Assembly (NCBI GenBank): GCA_029449235.1
Contig: JANATG010000007.1
Location: forward strand, 2,666,001-2,730,000
Direction: 5' to 3'
From: Linnemannia schmuckeri
Taxonomy: Eukaryota > Mortierellomycota > Mortierellomycetes > Mortierellales > Mortierellaceae
DNA length: 64,000 bases
Each line of letters starts with the position of its first letter. The stretch's first letter is position 1. This document shows positions 1 through 12,713 of the stretch, one piece after another. The notes under the pieces were generated by a model. It searched no databases, was not told the origin of the DNA, and was given only the letters and a program-made list of their open reading frames with translations. Both the position numbers and the translations under genes were made by a program.

Positions 1-1122
1 CGCATGGTCCTTGTTGTTGTCTCTCTTTCGATTTCATCGGCAATAGAAAAACAGAGAACGCATGATGTCGGATGCATGAATTAATATGGTTGGCCTTTTT
101 TTTTTTTTCTTTCTGTCCTTTTTATCTTATTTTCTTTGCTTGTGGCTCTCTTTTGCGACCCCCTGCGCGCAATGCATTGCCCTCTCTCTCTGTCTCTGTT
201 TTGTTGTCCTTCTCGGTTTCTCCTTTCTTTTGTCCTTCACACCGCCTGCTTGCCTGCCGGACCGTGCCTTTTTTCTTTACTCTGCATTTTAATATGAAAT
301 TACACGCACACATTTGACATTTTGTTTTCTGGGTTCTTTTCCACAATGATCTTGTGTTCTTTTTCTCTTCCTTATCTGTTCTTTCTTATCCACTCTTCCT
401 TAGTATCCTTTATTCGCACTCCCATCGCACTCTTGGCTTTCCTTTCTCTCTCCACAATTGACCTTCCCTCTCAACACATTCACTCAGACTTCATTCCATT
501 CCCGTTTCCTCATTCAACTCTCGTTATTGTAAGGGCAAACGCAACATCGTGGCCCTGCCAACTCTACGGACATTTCTTCATACCCTCACTCCACCTCGGC
601 TGCACTCATTAACGATCCCCTCTCTCCTCTTCTTCACCATCTCCATGGAGCGCCTATCTACTAAACTACCTCAACCATACTTCCTTTCTTGCTTTTTTTC
701 ATGGCTCACGTGGCGCGAATCGTACGCACTTTTTATACTTGTCCCTGCTCCTTTTGTTTTCACCCTCCCCTATATCATCTTATGAATGCCTAAAGTTGCA
801 AAAACGTACCTCAAGCGAGGGGGGAAAGATGGGAGCTAGTGTTAAAATTTTCTTTATTTCATGTGGGCTCTCCGTATACCTCTCCTACATTGAATCTTTT
901 GTTTTCTTTTCAGTATCGTTCTACGAACATACAGACCTTGCATAAAAGTGATGAACATAAACGCGCTGTTCAACCTTGACGCGTCGCCACTGATTTCATT
1001 AAAAACTGATCACTTAATTGAAACTCCCTTCCCTCGTCTCTGATAGGTTGCTATTTATCTTTCCATCAGTAATCAAACATATCAGTTGCCACCAACCTTC
1101 TTTGTCTCTCATAACGAACTGA
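1..1122. other. Intergenic region upstream of the PX kinase
   Basis: I see no gene here. The plus strand is pyrimidine-rich, especially in the first 800 bases, as are the leaders of the other genes in the window, so this is probably promoter and 5' UTR of the kinase that starts at 1123. An ACGCGT palindrome lies at 979-984. The open frames are low-complexity and match nothing I know. Confidence 0.6.
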
Positions 1123-4100
1123 ATGCCCGAGCAGACAGACAAACGCCGCTCCTGGTGGGGGATCCTGACGCCGTCAGAAAAGGTCCCTCAAAGCCTCTCG
1201 GGGACAGTGCGCTCTTCTCAACCAGATCTGTTTGCAGGATACATGGCCTCTCAACGTCCCAATCACCAAGACACAGATATCAAGGCCCGGATGCTGGTCC
1301 ATAACCAGCACGACCCGGACTTTATGGCCTCGACCACTACGGTGACAACCACCAAATCCGAGCATTCGGAAACCGGCAGCAACAATGGAAGCTCAAATCA
1401 TATCGACGGCACACAGTCATTACGACGGGTCCCCTCGAAACTAGACCTGTTCAAGAAATCGACGCTCTCGAAACGTAACAAGAACAAGGACAAGGGCCCT
1501 TCAAAATTTGCAACGATCACAACCGCTTGGTCATCCAGTCGATCGACACTACCGGGCAGGACTGCCGTGGGCTCTGTCTCGAGCACCACCGTGGATCATT
1601 CTGAAAAGGTGGCTTCGATGGAAGAGCAACAGCGGTTACAGCAACAACAAGAGCAGCAGCAGCAGGATGATGTTATGGTCTTTTCGATTTCTGAGCAGCA
1701 GGACCTGGTCGATGGTGAACGGGAACGTGATGTGGTAAGCCCCACTTTACTTGCCTGACACACAGACCCTCATACGGCCTTTTTTATTTCGTGAGATGGT
1801 TTTATTTTTTTACTTTCGAGTCAAGAAATGCTCTCAGAAGGGGTGAGAAAGGGAGGGAGGAAAGACAAGAAGAAACGCATCATCCCCTTGCTTTGTCACA
1901 GCTTTCCTTTTCGTGTTTTTATAATCTTTGAGCTCATCCTTTCTTTTTTTTTTTGGTCCTCTAACTCGCTCTTTCCTTTTTACCTCCCTTTCTTTTTCAC
2001 ATTTCTTAAACTCTTTGCACTTCATTTCTACCCACAGGCATACACAATTCGCGCGGAAGGCATTACCAAAATCATCTTAATTACCAGACGCATTTCCGAC
2101 TTTTTGGACTTTGACGAGAAGGTAAATTCCGCCTTTTTCACGTTTTTCAGTTCATCAAAGCAGGATTCACACTAAGGATTCTCCTTATCCTGAGCCTGGC
2201 CCGTTTTTCTCTCATCGTTATTCTGATAAATGTGTTCTTGACAAACAGGTCAGAGTGCAATTCCCAAAATCAAGACCAGCACTCCCACTACTAGACGACA
2301 GGCGCAAATCGTTCCTGGTCAGCACCCGACAATTCTTCTTCCCTCGCAAAAACATTGCCGAAAAACTGGAGGTCTACCTACGTAAAGTGGCGTTGCATGA
2401 GCCCCTCCGGAGCTCGACTGTCTTTCAAGAGTTTCTGGCTATCTCGCAGGAAGGCGATTTGGTTTATTCCAAGGAGCAGCCAAGGAAGGGGCTCGGCGGG
2501 TCGGCCAACGGGGGAGGGGGAGGATATGGGTCGTCTCAATCGGATTTGGATCTGACCAGTGGAAGTGATTCGGATTCTTCGGCGGCTGTTGGGGCGTATC
2601 ATAATCATCGCCAGGGTAATGATGTCAACAAGCAGGAACAGAGTGTACCACACCAATACCATCAGCAGCACGTTGAGGAGATGGTGGAAGTTGTGAGGAG
2701 GGAGCCCAAGATGCGCGGCAATAGGATTCGACCGGGTTTGCCCCAGATCCAAGAACGCAAAAAGGTCACCATCGATGATTTCCAGCTCATCAAAGTCCTC
2801 GGCAAAGGCTGCATGGGCAAGGTAACCAGCCTTTGTGTTGTTTGCACTAAAACGAGCACAAAGCCATGTGTACCCGTAGATACAGGATCTTTGTCACTCA
2901 CACTCTTCGTCCAACTTTCTTAATTTTCCAAAAGGTCATGCTGGTACGAGAGCACAAGTCAAAGAAACTCTTCGCCCTAAAAGCAATCTCCAAGGAATGG
3001 GTGATCCTTCAACGCGAGATTGAACACACGAAATCCGAACGCAACATTCTCGCGAACGTAGCTCGGATCTCACACCCGTTCCTAATCAAGCTGCGATACT
3101 CGTTCCAGTCCAACGCACAGCTGTTTATGGTCCTGGATTACTATCCTGGAGGCGACATTGCGACCCAGTTGGCGAAGTGGCATCGGTTTGAACCCGAGAG
3201 GTGTTTGTTTTATGCGGCTGAGATTGTTTTGGGGATTGAAGAACTTCATCGCCAAGGCATCGTCTACAGGTAACCGTTTGTTCCCATGACTCGCCAATAG
3301 AAGGGAGACAGCTTTTAAATTAACCTGACCATGTCAAATGACATTTATAATTAAATAGGGATTTAAAGCCAGAGAATATCCTACTGGCGTTCGACGGCCA
3401 CATTGTGTTGACAGATTTCGGTCTCTCGAAGCAGTTCCCGACGTTCGCATCACCATCGTCCCCCTACTTGGCCGAGGACAAGACCAACACTTTTTGTGGC
3501 ACGGCCGAGTACCTTGCACCCGAGATCTTGCGTGCAGCCGAGTACAGCTATGCGGTTGATTGGTGGAGTCTAGGCACTTTGCTCTATGAGATGTTGTCCG
3601 GCATTGTAAGTCTCTTGATGTTTTTTTTGTTAAAGCAGTTGTTTTCGAACCTCAGTTTTGAGCATGTTTACTAATGCGTTTGTGCTTCTTTTCATCATTG
3701 CATAGACACCTTTCTGGGCGGAGAACCATGCGCAGATGTATCAGCGGGTATTGGAAGACGACCTGGAGTTTCCGATGGACATTGATCAAGATGCCGCTAG
3801 CTTTATTGCCGGGGTAAGTTGACCGACATCTTCAACATTAACACAGATAAGAAGCAAATGTTCTGCTTACAAAAAAAAAGCAACAACTAACATTCCCCAC
3901 TTCCCCTCCCTCTCTCCACACATTTCTTCGCTCACCAGCTGCTAGAACGCGACCCAGACCACAGGTTAGGTTCCCAGGGAATCCACTTCGTCAAAGAGCA
4001 CCCCTACTTCGACACCATCGACTGGGATGTGGCCCTCAAACGTCAACTCCCCTGCCCATACATCCCCGACCTCATCTCCGAAGAAGACCTCTCAAATTTC

Positions 4101-4829
4101 GACGACGCCTTCCTCACCATGACCCCTCGTCTGTCGCCAGGGAACCACACGTTGAGTAACAGTATTCAGAACTGTTTTCAGGGATATTCATATTCGGATA
4201 ATAAGTTGGGTACAACTTTACCGAGGAGCGATAGTAAGATTAGGTTGGATCATCGTGTTGGTGGAGGTGGTGTGGGGACTGTGGGGCCAGGCGGGTCGTA
4301 TATTAACGGATTTGATCAGGAAGCCCCTTCGCCACAGACAAACGGGCATGGACACAGTAATGGAAGCTGTCACTACGGTACGAACGGAAACATATTCAAG
4401 GGCAATAATCATCACCAACCCCTGCATCGCTCCCCGCTTCAACAAATGGACTACAACAACAACATGGACACCGACGACCTCTTAGGCCCCTCCGAAGACG
4501 ACTTTGAAGAAGAAGATTTCTACCGCGGACGGCCGTTAACCCAACTCTACGCACCCCCAAGTGCCGCAATATCGTCTTCGTCCTCCTACATCATCGAGAC
4601 AAAAGCTCAACCGACCTCCCCAGCCCTCACCCCTCCAACACAATACTCAGACGATGGACGGATGGTAGTCGTGGCGGACCGCATTTCGACGAGTAGGATG
4701 GGCGCAGCGGCGGATATCTTGAGGGGTGTATCAGAGAGGAGTAGTATTGACAATCAGCGGCATAACAGCACAAACTCCTCGCATTCTAGTGGCACCATCG
4801 GTCGACGACTCAGTCGTGGTTACGTGTAA
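1123..4829 (+). CDS. PX-domain AGC serine/threonine kinase (SGK3-like architecture)
   Basis: Protein kinase of 949 aa in seven exons: 1123-1734, 2038-2121, 2249-2821, 2935-3269, 3359-3605, 3706-3813, 3939-4829. An N-terminal Ser/Gln-rich region (1-185) precedes a PX domain (about 190-302, with RRISDF, a P-x-x-P loop and the closing LEVYLRKV helix), which in this family binds phosphoinositides, typically PI3P on endosomes. The kinase domain starts near 409: Gly loop LGKGCMGKV, Lys439, Glu458, YRDLKPEN with Asp536, TDFG at 553-556. Activation-loop Thr579 sits in TNTFCGT, the PDK1 site. The AGC tail carries a turn motif (RLSP, Ser719) and a hydrophobic motif (FQGYSY, Ser737), the sites that TORC2 phosphorylates in SGK/Ypk/Akt kinases. 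A 200-residue disordered tail follows. The Gly loop has Met where Phe is usual. Yeast Ypk and Sch9 lack a PX domain, so I give no gene symbol. Confidence 0.9.
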
Positions 4830-5030
4830 CTTCCTTCTTTTGGTACTTTCCGCTCCTTTCTCTTCCTTGTTTTTCTAATCTTTTGATACCATAGTTTGCT
4901 TTTCCGCACAAGTAAAGAAACAAAAAGTGCTTCTATCCCCTTCTTACCTTATATTCCATCAATGTAAAACCATACTTGTTTAATAAATATAAAAAAAACA
5001 TCCAAAGACAACTCCAAACGAGAGAAGGGC

Positions 5031-8000
5031 TCAAAAGATATCGTCATCCTCAACGTCCCACTTGAGTTGCTCAGGACGCTCAGGAGTAGCCCCACAACGA
5101 GCACGCTCAGCCCAGTAGCCAGCCCGTCCACTAGCCTTAGCACCACTGCCTAAAGGTTGTCCAGGCAAATCACGGCCAACAAAGTCCCATCCATCATCTG
5201 CCGCATTCCGCTTAAACCAACGAGGCTGGTGTTCTTTACCAGGTGGCAAAAGACGACGCTTGGCACGCTGCTTCTCCTCCAACCGCTGCTTCTCCGTATT
5301 GGCAACATCGAAATCGCCATTCTCCATTGCGCGCTGATCAGGGCGGAGACGTGAGTCGGTCGGGCAGAGATGTTTCTTGAGCTCGTCGGGGCAATCGTTC
5401 AACGTCATCGCAAAGGGTGTCAAATTGAAAGGTGTAGGGGTCGAAGGGACAGGGTCACGCTTCCAGAGCAACACAACTTGCTTGGGCGACAAAGATGCAG
5501 CAGACCGCGACTTTGTGTGCAATGAAGCACTAGGAGACGCGGCACGACCAGAAATATCCCCCTGTTCATCCTCCGCAAGATGGATCGCACCTTCAGCAAC
5601 AGCATCACTACCCAGATCACCACCATGGCCACCACCGGCACGGCGCGCCACCAGTCTCGAGTCCCACCGCCCAGCAACCTCCCAAACCTCTTTTCCACGA
5701 CTATCCGAGGCCGCTCCGCGGATCTCATACGCATCTTTACCTCTCCATCCACGAGCCTTGAACGTCAATAGACAGGTCTCGCCCGTACGGTGATTGGTGA
5801 TCAACATATCTCCATAGTTGTCGATCCAAGGCGTGCCCACAATCAGGTTCTGAACACACGTTGCCACCTTCCTCCACGAATAGTGTTCAATGAACTTATT
5901 CTCGTCATTGGGGTCAGTCAAAAGCTCCTGGGTGCCCTCTGCATAGGACTTAGGGACCTTCAGCTCCACGTGCGATGTACCTTTGGGAAGGACCTCAAAC
6001 GACTTGCCCCAGAACTTGGACTTGACATCGACCTCTGCGTAAAAGTTATAGTTTGGTGACTCGCAGTAGCATGCGCTAATTGGCTATTGAGAATAAAAAC
6101 AAAAACAAAAACAAAAACAAGGTTAAAAAATATATACCCTCAAAATTGCAATACTCATAGAAAAAAGACATAACTTACGGGATGATGAGAGACTTGCTCG
6201 GAGATGTAGCGGAACTGCTTGTCCTCGCGACAGTATTCATAGGTCTCACCAAGGAGGGGGTTGAAGGGTTTGGCGACACGTCCAATGGTGCTCGAATAGT
6301 TACTCATAGCAAACGCAGCAATGAACAGGATACGTTCGGTCGCTCCACGCTGACGAGCGGCCTTGTCCAGCAGGTCAATGTACTCGGCATCCTCAGCCAT
6401 ACGCTGCAACATCGACGTGGGCTCATTAAAGTAGACGGGCAACGTAATCTTGGACAGGTCCTTTCCGATCGAGTTCTTCAAAATCGCCCAAAGTGACACA
6501 TCGGGGCGTAGAGACGTCTGCTTGGTAGGGAGGCGGTCGCGGTTCTTCTTGGGATACCCCTTGAAGGATGGGGCGACATAGGGGCCTTCATGAGACTTTG
6601 AGCTGACAGTCACAGTCTGAACGGCGCCGTTCTCGGCTTTTCCGGCGTCCACAGTCGGCTCTGAGAACTCCTCTTCATCCTCCTGATCGTCCAAGTCGAC
6701 AATATCGTCATCGTCCACAGCGTCAAAGAACTCGTCGCCAGACTCGAGATCTGAATCGTCGCTAGTATCTGAATCCTTCTCATTGTCGGGCTCGGTTTTG
6801 GTAGGGATGGGTGCTTTAACCTCAGCCTGCTGCTGCTGAGTTTCTGCAGTTGTCACCTGTGGGGCCAAAATTGAGTTGGAGCGAAGGGTAGGCGTGCTGG
6901 GCTTGGAACGAACAGAACGGCTCTTCTTCATTTTACGGTTGCTCTCTTCGGCCCTCTGAAGAACTCTCTGCATCTCCAGCTGCTCCTGCGACAGAGCCTT
7001 AAGACTTTCCTCCCAGAGCTCCCGCTTCTGTGACTCCTGATCCAGAATACGCTGCCAGTAGACCTCTCTGTCCTGTGTCATGGCATGCAATTTTAAGACG
7101 GACTCCTTGACAGCAAGCGATGTCTCGTGTGTCGCCAAAGTAAGTCGCATGATTTCTGAGTCCTCTGGCACCTCAGCTGCTCTCTGGACGCGGATCAGGT
7201 TCTCGGCCAGCTCTGTCTGCATCTGAATCTGGTTCTGGACATAGTTGTTCATGGCGACAAATGAATCGATGTGAGGCACCTTGACCTGCTCGAGGATTAC
7301 ACCCTCAGGACTGAGAGAGGACGAGCGGGAACGCACCGAGACCGAAGCGGTGCTCGTGTTGTCCTTTGTAACACTGCGGCCGCGGGAGATAGTTGACTCA
7401 GCGCCACTCTTGGCACGAACACTATCCGAAGAGGCCAGGTTGATGCTCTGACGAGAGTCCATGAACGAGGCGCGATCGTTGCCAGAGGTATCCTCGATCC
7501 ACTGCTTAGACTGCGTCAGGGCCAGGATCCAGCGCTTGGCCTCGTTGGCGTGTCCAGCCTTCAAATGATAGCGAATAGAGCCTTTACCGATGATGTCGAA
7601 CCGTTGCTTGTCGTTCGAGTCGATCCAGACCTTGGCGATACGCAGGTTGATGCTGCCCCTGCAAGCATTACCGGCATCCTCCTGGTTGTGGAAGTACGAT
7701 AGAATTCCGTCCTCAAGTACGAACCATCTGGCTTTGTATCCTGAAGCATAATTGGTCCATTTGAAAAGAGTCCCCTCGAGTCTAGGAGGCTGTCCTGGAG
7801 TAGTAGCAATCAGTGGCGCGACCGTTCCTATAATAAGCCACGTATCAGAACATCGCATTAGCGTCATTTCTATAGCAGTAAAACACGTAATCGCATAGTT
7901 ATCGCACATCAAAATATTTCATCATGAAAAGAGAGTTGCTATGCTTACCCTGAGAGCGAGAATCGTTGAGAAGAGTCTTGATTTTGCTGTCCTTTGTCAC

Positions 8001-9520
8001 GTCAGCAGCGATTTTCTTCTTCTTGTCGCGAAGAAGGGTGTCGATACCCTGATCCAGAGCCCATTGGACCATGGCCATGTCCTTGCGTTTACTGGCCGCG
8101 TGCAAGATGGTGGATCCGGTCTCTGTGTCTTGGTGGCTGATGTTGAGCACAAAGGCGGCACGGGGGTGGTCAAAGAGACCCATCAGTGCGGCCAGGTCTC
8201 CCGACTCTGCGTACTGGTGCATCAATGCTGTGGTGCGGGTCAAGTATTCCGTGCGATGGGCTAAGTCGGAATACAGCGGAGGTGCAATATCGTGAAAGTG
8301 ACAGAAAGAAGTAAAGAGGTAGGTAAACGAGCGTGGGTTATTTTTTGGCATATGAAACAAGTTTAGATAATCGGATGAGCGCTTTAGTAGAATCCTCTCT
8401 GTCACCCCTGGCGCTTTGTTCTTTTGTTCATGCTTCGTAATCATCTCTCCCTATCTCTCCTTCTGGCACGTATTCTCCGTGGTTTGTTGCTCCTGCCTCG
8501 TCATTCATGCGCTGATGTGAATCTGATTTGCGAGTCCCCATCCTTCTAGTTGAGTTAATTGATTGCTCCGGCTTCGACAACCTGCCCTGGTTGTCATTTT
8601 TGAGTCCCCTCTCTTTTCTCGTTTTGATAGTTATTTCTCTTTATCTGCTGATTATATCCTCGTGCGTTGTCTTCCTGACTGTTCCTACGTCTCCTCTATT
8701 ACAGTTCCGTTCATTTTTCTCTCTATTTTATCATATATCGCCATGAGAAAGTACCTTTCAAAACGATGCGCACTTCGGCGGTAGAGGCGACATCATATGC
8801 GCTTTTCCCCTTGTGATCGGTGATACCATCATTGACCTCGTTCTTGGAGAGGAGCAACTTGACGACGTCCAAGCGGCCCATGGACGATGCAATGTGAAGC
8901 GCAGTCGATCCATGATGGTCCCTTGCGTTGAGGTCGACCTGAGGCGTGTTGTTGAGTACATATTCGACTACGGGAAAAGTTGCGCACTGAACAGCGAGGT
9001 GGACGGGTGTTGTCTGGTTCGCCTGGGGCGTAATGTCAAACGACTGTGTGCTGGAGATGGATCCGCCGGGTGTGCTGGCGATCGGGAAGGCCGGTCCTGC
9101 TCTATAAGTCGGGAGAAGCGTTGACAACGCGTTAAGGTCGCCTAAACAAAGCGTTGTCGGTACTGTGATTAGTCCAACTGTACTTGTTCATAGGTGAAGA
9201 ATGCTATCGTTCCTGATATCAAATTGAGGTTCACAAGAGGAGGATAATACCTTTCTGCAGGGCCTCAAGGATCTTGAACTTTTTCATGGGGTCATCTAAT
9301 CCATGATTCACACAAACGCGTGTTAGCCTTGACACCCTTTTGCATTTGTTTCTTCCGTTACTGCTGCGTTCTTTAAGAATCGAGGAATGGAAAGGTGAAC
9401 GATACCAGTGGAGGGTTGCTGTGGAGGTGATTGCTGCTGCCTTGAGGCAGATGTACCGAGACTGTATTCTGAGCGACTCTTTGGCGGCATAGAGCGCAAG
9501 ACCGATGGGACCGTGGACAT
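5031..9520 (-). CDS. Oxysterol-binding protein, Osh1/Osh2 type (ankyrin-PH-FFAT-ORD)
   Basis: Lipid-transfer protein of 1186 aa that in this family exchanges sterol for PI4P at ER contact sites. Six exons: 9406-9520, 9251-9295, 8755-9141, 7949-8260, 6179-7827, 5031-6083. Order: Ser/Gln-rich start, ankyrin repeats (about 45-285; TPVHLAVQ, STALHIAS and STILHAAS are repeat cores), PH domain (about 302-400), coiled region, acidic FFAT motif EFFDAVD at 652-658 (binds VAP/Scs2 on the ER), then the ORD from about 740. The ORD shows PVYFNEPTS and the family signature EQVSHHPP at 830-837, which is completed across the last intron and so confirms that splice. The start is the first ATG in frame that reads into the ankyrin region. 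The stop lies 201 bp from the kinase stop, with the two genes convergent. The 494-bp intron 8261-8754 holds no gene. Confidence 0.93.
6093..6119. repeat. (AAAAAC) short tandem repeat in the last OSBP intron
   Basis: Four to five copies of a six-base AAAAAC unit, lying just upstream (in gene direction) of the acceptor of the final OSBP intron. On the gene strand it forms the T-rich tract expected before an acceptor, so it may simply serve as a polypyrimidine tract. Confidence 0.8.
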
Positions 9521-12216
9521 TGAATCCAAGGGTTGGTGTTGGTTGTGCGTGTTGTGTCTTTGAGTGTGTTGTTAGGGTGAGGAAGAGAGAATAAACAGGG
9601 TGTATGGATGTTGTTTGTTGTTGGGGTGGATGGTGAATGAGAAAACAAAGAAAAGGGCGGTAAATAGAAACAAAAAGCGGTGGGTACAAGTGTGAACAGT
9701 AAAAGAAGAAGGGGTGAGGACACACCCTTTATGGACCTGCCTCTCCCCTCTCCTCTCTCGTGTCCTCCTCCCCTTGTCTTTTGGACTCGCTTTCTTTGCG
9801 TACAAGAGTGGGCTGTTCACCCTCGCTAAGGCTGATCCTGCAGCCTGGACGCTATCTCTGTTCTGTTCTCTCAATGGCGAATAGCAGTTGCTCAGCAAGG
9901 GGCACTGGTTCAAGGTGGACCAAAATTATCCCGTGATCGTCCTAGCACGTGACTTATAGATAAATGCCATGGCCAATCCATGCATGCACATGCTGTAGAG
10001 AAATGAGAATAAAACAACCTCCTATTCTCCTCGTAACCTTGCTGTATGTAAAAAGAAGTGGACAATTAACCTTTATATCGGGCTCAAGCTGGCTTCAACT
10101 TGGTTGTTCTTCTATCTTTACCGTATGCCGCCTTCTTCCTTTCTCCCCTTCTTTACTTTAATGACATTTACCCCAACCACTTTAGCTGACCGAACAGAAA
10201 AAAATTAATGATCGGCTTCAAGAAAGTCAAAAAGATCAAAGGACATGCGAGATAGCATTTTAGCATACATCTGTTAGTGTGTAAATGGCCTTCTTGCAGT
10301 AGTAAAAACCTGCTTTCGAAGGAGTGGAGTGGAGGAAAGAAGGAAAGAAAATGCTCACTCGGGTAGTGAGCAGTTAAAAAGCCAACTGTCAAAAAAATAT
10401 TACAACACAAGTGGAAGACAAAAGCCAGACCGGACAGCAAAAACGAATGAGAGCGTGCTATAGTAGATGGATGAGAATTGACATTGTGAGAAGAGAGGAG
10501 AGGCATTTCACCACATGCCACTACTACATTGGAGACTGTCAATCATTCGATCAATTCTCCTCGTCATTCATTTCATTTCCTTTGACTTTCTTGAACTACT
10601 ATTCCTGTGCAAGCTTCATACATGTTCCTTTCATTTTTCTTTCGTAGACAACTGGCCCTTCATGCTTCACTGTAGTCCTGTACAGCCTCTATCTACTTGG
10701 TACTTGGTACTTCGTCTGTACGAAGATAAAACCATGAGTTGGATGACCCTTGAGCAATTGGCGAATGGCTTGCACACAGGTGTAACAACAACGGCAAAGA
10801 ATAAAATTGACCATTGGGTAACACCATGAGAGCGCTTTTTTTTTATCATTGATGCCAAGGCAGAAAGAGACAAACAAATACAACATCAATGGTATTCACC
10901 ACCCACTCACCCACTCGTCCACACATTGTCTCATCCATGGCGAAATGTGAGCTAACAGGAAGAGGGTGGGAGAGCAAGAAGACGAAAAGTTGCCCTCTGT
11001 TCCTTGATTGATCTCCCCTGCTCTGGATGATTGCTTACAACATGCCGTTGAACCCACTTTTCTCATTTTAGCCCTCTCTATCGGCAGTGTGTCCGATATG
11101 TCCGCATCATTCTCATCGAGAAGAGAGCCCATTTAGAGGGTTTGGAGGATGTCCATGTCCTCCATGTGTGTTGTAATCGCATGTACATTTATGAATATGT
11201 GAAGCTGGTTGCAGGACGGGCAAGCGAGTAATCGTGGGCGCCTGCAAAGCAGGCAAGCAGAGACAAACTGTGTTTCTTCCAACAATCAAACCCACTCTTA
11301 CATGCCACTGAAACCACCTTCCTCGTTGTTGTTGTCGCCCTTCCTTTTTTCCTGGTATATTCTTATTTTCTTCTCTTTACTCTTCTTCACCTCACCTTCG
11401 TCTTCCATCCTCTTGCATCGCCATCCATCTCCCCTTCTCACTCTTTCTTTCTTCCCTTTCTTTCATCTCCTTGTCCTTTCTGCACACTCATCACCCCTTC
11501 TTTCCCTCATCCTTCTCACCGCTCCCATTCCGAGATCACTCATCCCTTTCTCCTTCTACCACCTCTGTCTCAGATCTCGACGCCCGTAACACTTCACACT
11601 CTTTTTCAGATCATCCCACTTGCCCACTCAGAGTAAGTGTCCCTCACCCATCTACTTGCATCCATCCGTTCGCTCCTCTTTCAATCAAAAACACGCACTC
11701 CCCCTCTCGTGCCATCCTTGTCACTGCCACGCTTCTTGTTCCCCCTTCCTCCCCTTTATTTCTGACATTTATCGTACCTGAATTCACTCCTGAAACATTC
11801 CCAACCACCGCGTTCTATTCCGACACAATGGCCTTCATCCATCACCCCACCTCCGTTCAGTATATCTGTTACCTTTATATACTCGGTCGCGCCCCCTTCA
11901 CCTCTGTCGACACTCTTTCCTCTTCCCTTCCTCTTCCTCTTCGTTTTCTCTTTTCTCTCTTGTCGTTTTTATGTTCAACAATGCGTTCTTTTTTCTCTAT
12001 GAGACACACCCATGGGCCCCAAAAGGACAAAGCGACTCTATCTGAGACTAATATGCACCTTTTGTTGCCCTTGTCTTTCCCTTTTCTTTTTCTTTTTCCT
12101 TGTCTCAAATAAACAGGCACAAGAGTAGTACAACATCCTCGACAAACCATCCCCGACAACACGAACAACAAACAAACAACTACCTCCCTTGCATACACAC
12201 AACACATACGTCTCAT
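9521..12216. other. Divergent intergenic region between OSBP and G gamma
   Basis: About 2.7 kb without a convincing gene. It lies between two start codons that point away from each other, so it holds both promoters. From about 11320 to 12110 the plus strand is strongly CT-rich, like a long 5' leader of the G gamma gene. The open frames inside are compositionally biased and show no domain I recognise. Confidence 0.6.
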
Positions 12217-12713
12217 ATGAACTCCCACTCGCACTCTCCTATGACGACAGAGGCGCGCCTCCAGCGCCAGTTGGAGCACAACAGAAAACTGCGCGAGCAA
12301 TTCGAGCGTAACCGTATCTCTGTCTCTCAAGCCAGCATACTGTAAGTCTCTCCTTTCTCGCCCGTTTTCTCTCGAAGGCATTTTAGGCGTTGTGCTTTCT
12401 GGAGGACAACAGCAGCGACACGATTGTGCAATTGAAAGTCTTATATTTCAAAGGCCAACCAAAAAAAAAAAAAAAAAAAAAAAAAAATGACACGAACACG
12501 AACATAAACACAAAGGATAATTAAGTCAAAGGAAAAATAACAAACAATCAAGCACAACAACACTAACACCTTAACCTTCTCTTTCTCTCTAGCTTGATTC
12601 AGTACTGCCAAACGAAGAGGGACATGCTCATCCCAACCGTTTGGGGTGACTTGGATGTCAAGGATGATCCCTTCGAGGCCAAGACTGCAGGATGTGGATG
12701 CTCTGTCATGTAG
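12217..12713 (+). CDS. Heterotrimeric G-protein gamma subunit
   Basis: Small protein of 81 aa in two exons (12217-12341 and 12593-12713). It matches fungal G gamma (Ste18/Gpg1 type): a helix with RQLEHNRKLREQFERNRI, then SVSQASILLIQYCQTKRDML, then PTVWGDLDVKDDPF, ending in a CaaX box, CSVM. Another Cys two residues before the CaaX Cys is a possible palmitoylation site. The family partners G beta and anchors the dimer to the plasma membrane for pheromone or nutrient signalling. The splice restores ASILLIQYC. The ATG at 12217 is chosen because the frame upstream of it has no other ATG and the length then fits the family. The intron carries a 27-base poly-A run. Downstream, the gene converges with the RasGEF, 1.1 kb away. 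Confidence 0.93.
12461..12487. repeat. Poly-A run of 27 in the G gamma intron
   Basis: Uninterrupted run of A in the single G gamma intron, far enough from both splice sites not to disrupt them. It is likely length-polymorphic. Confidence 0.95.
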
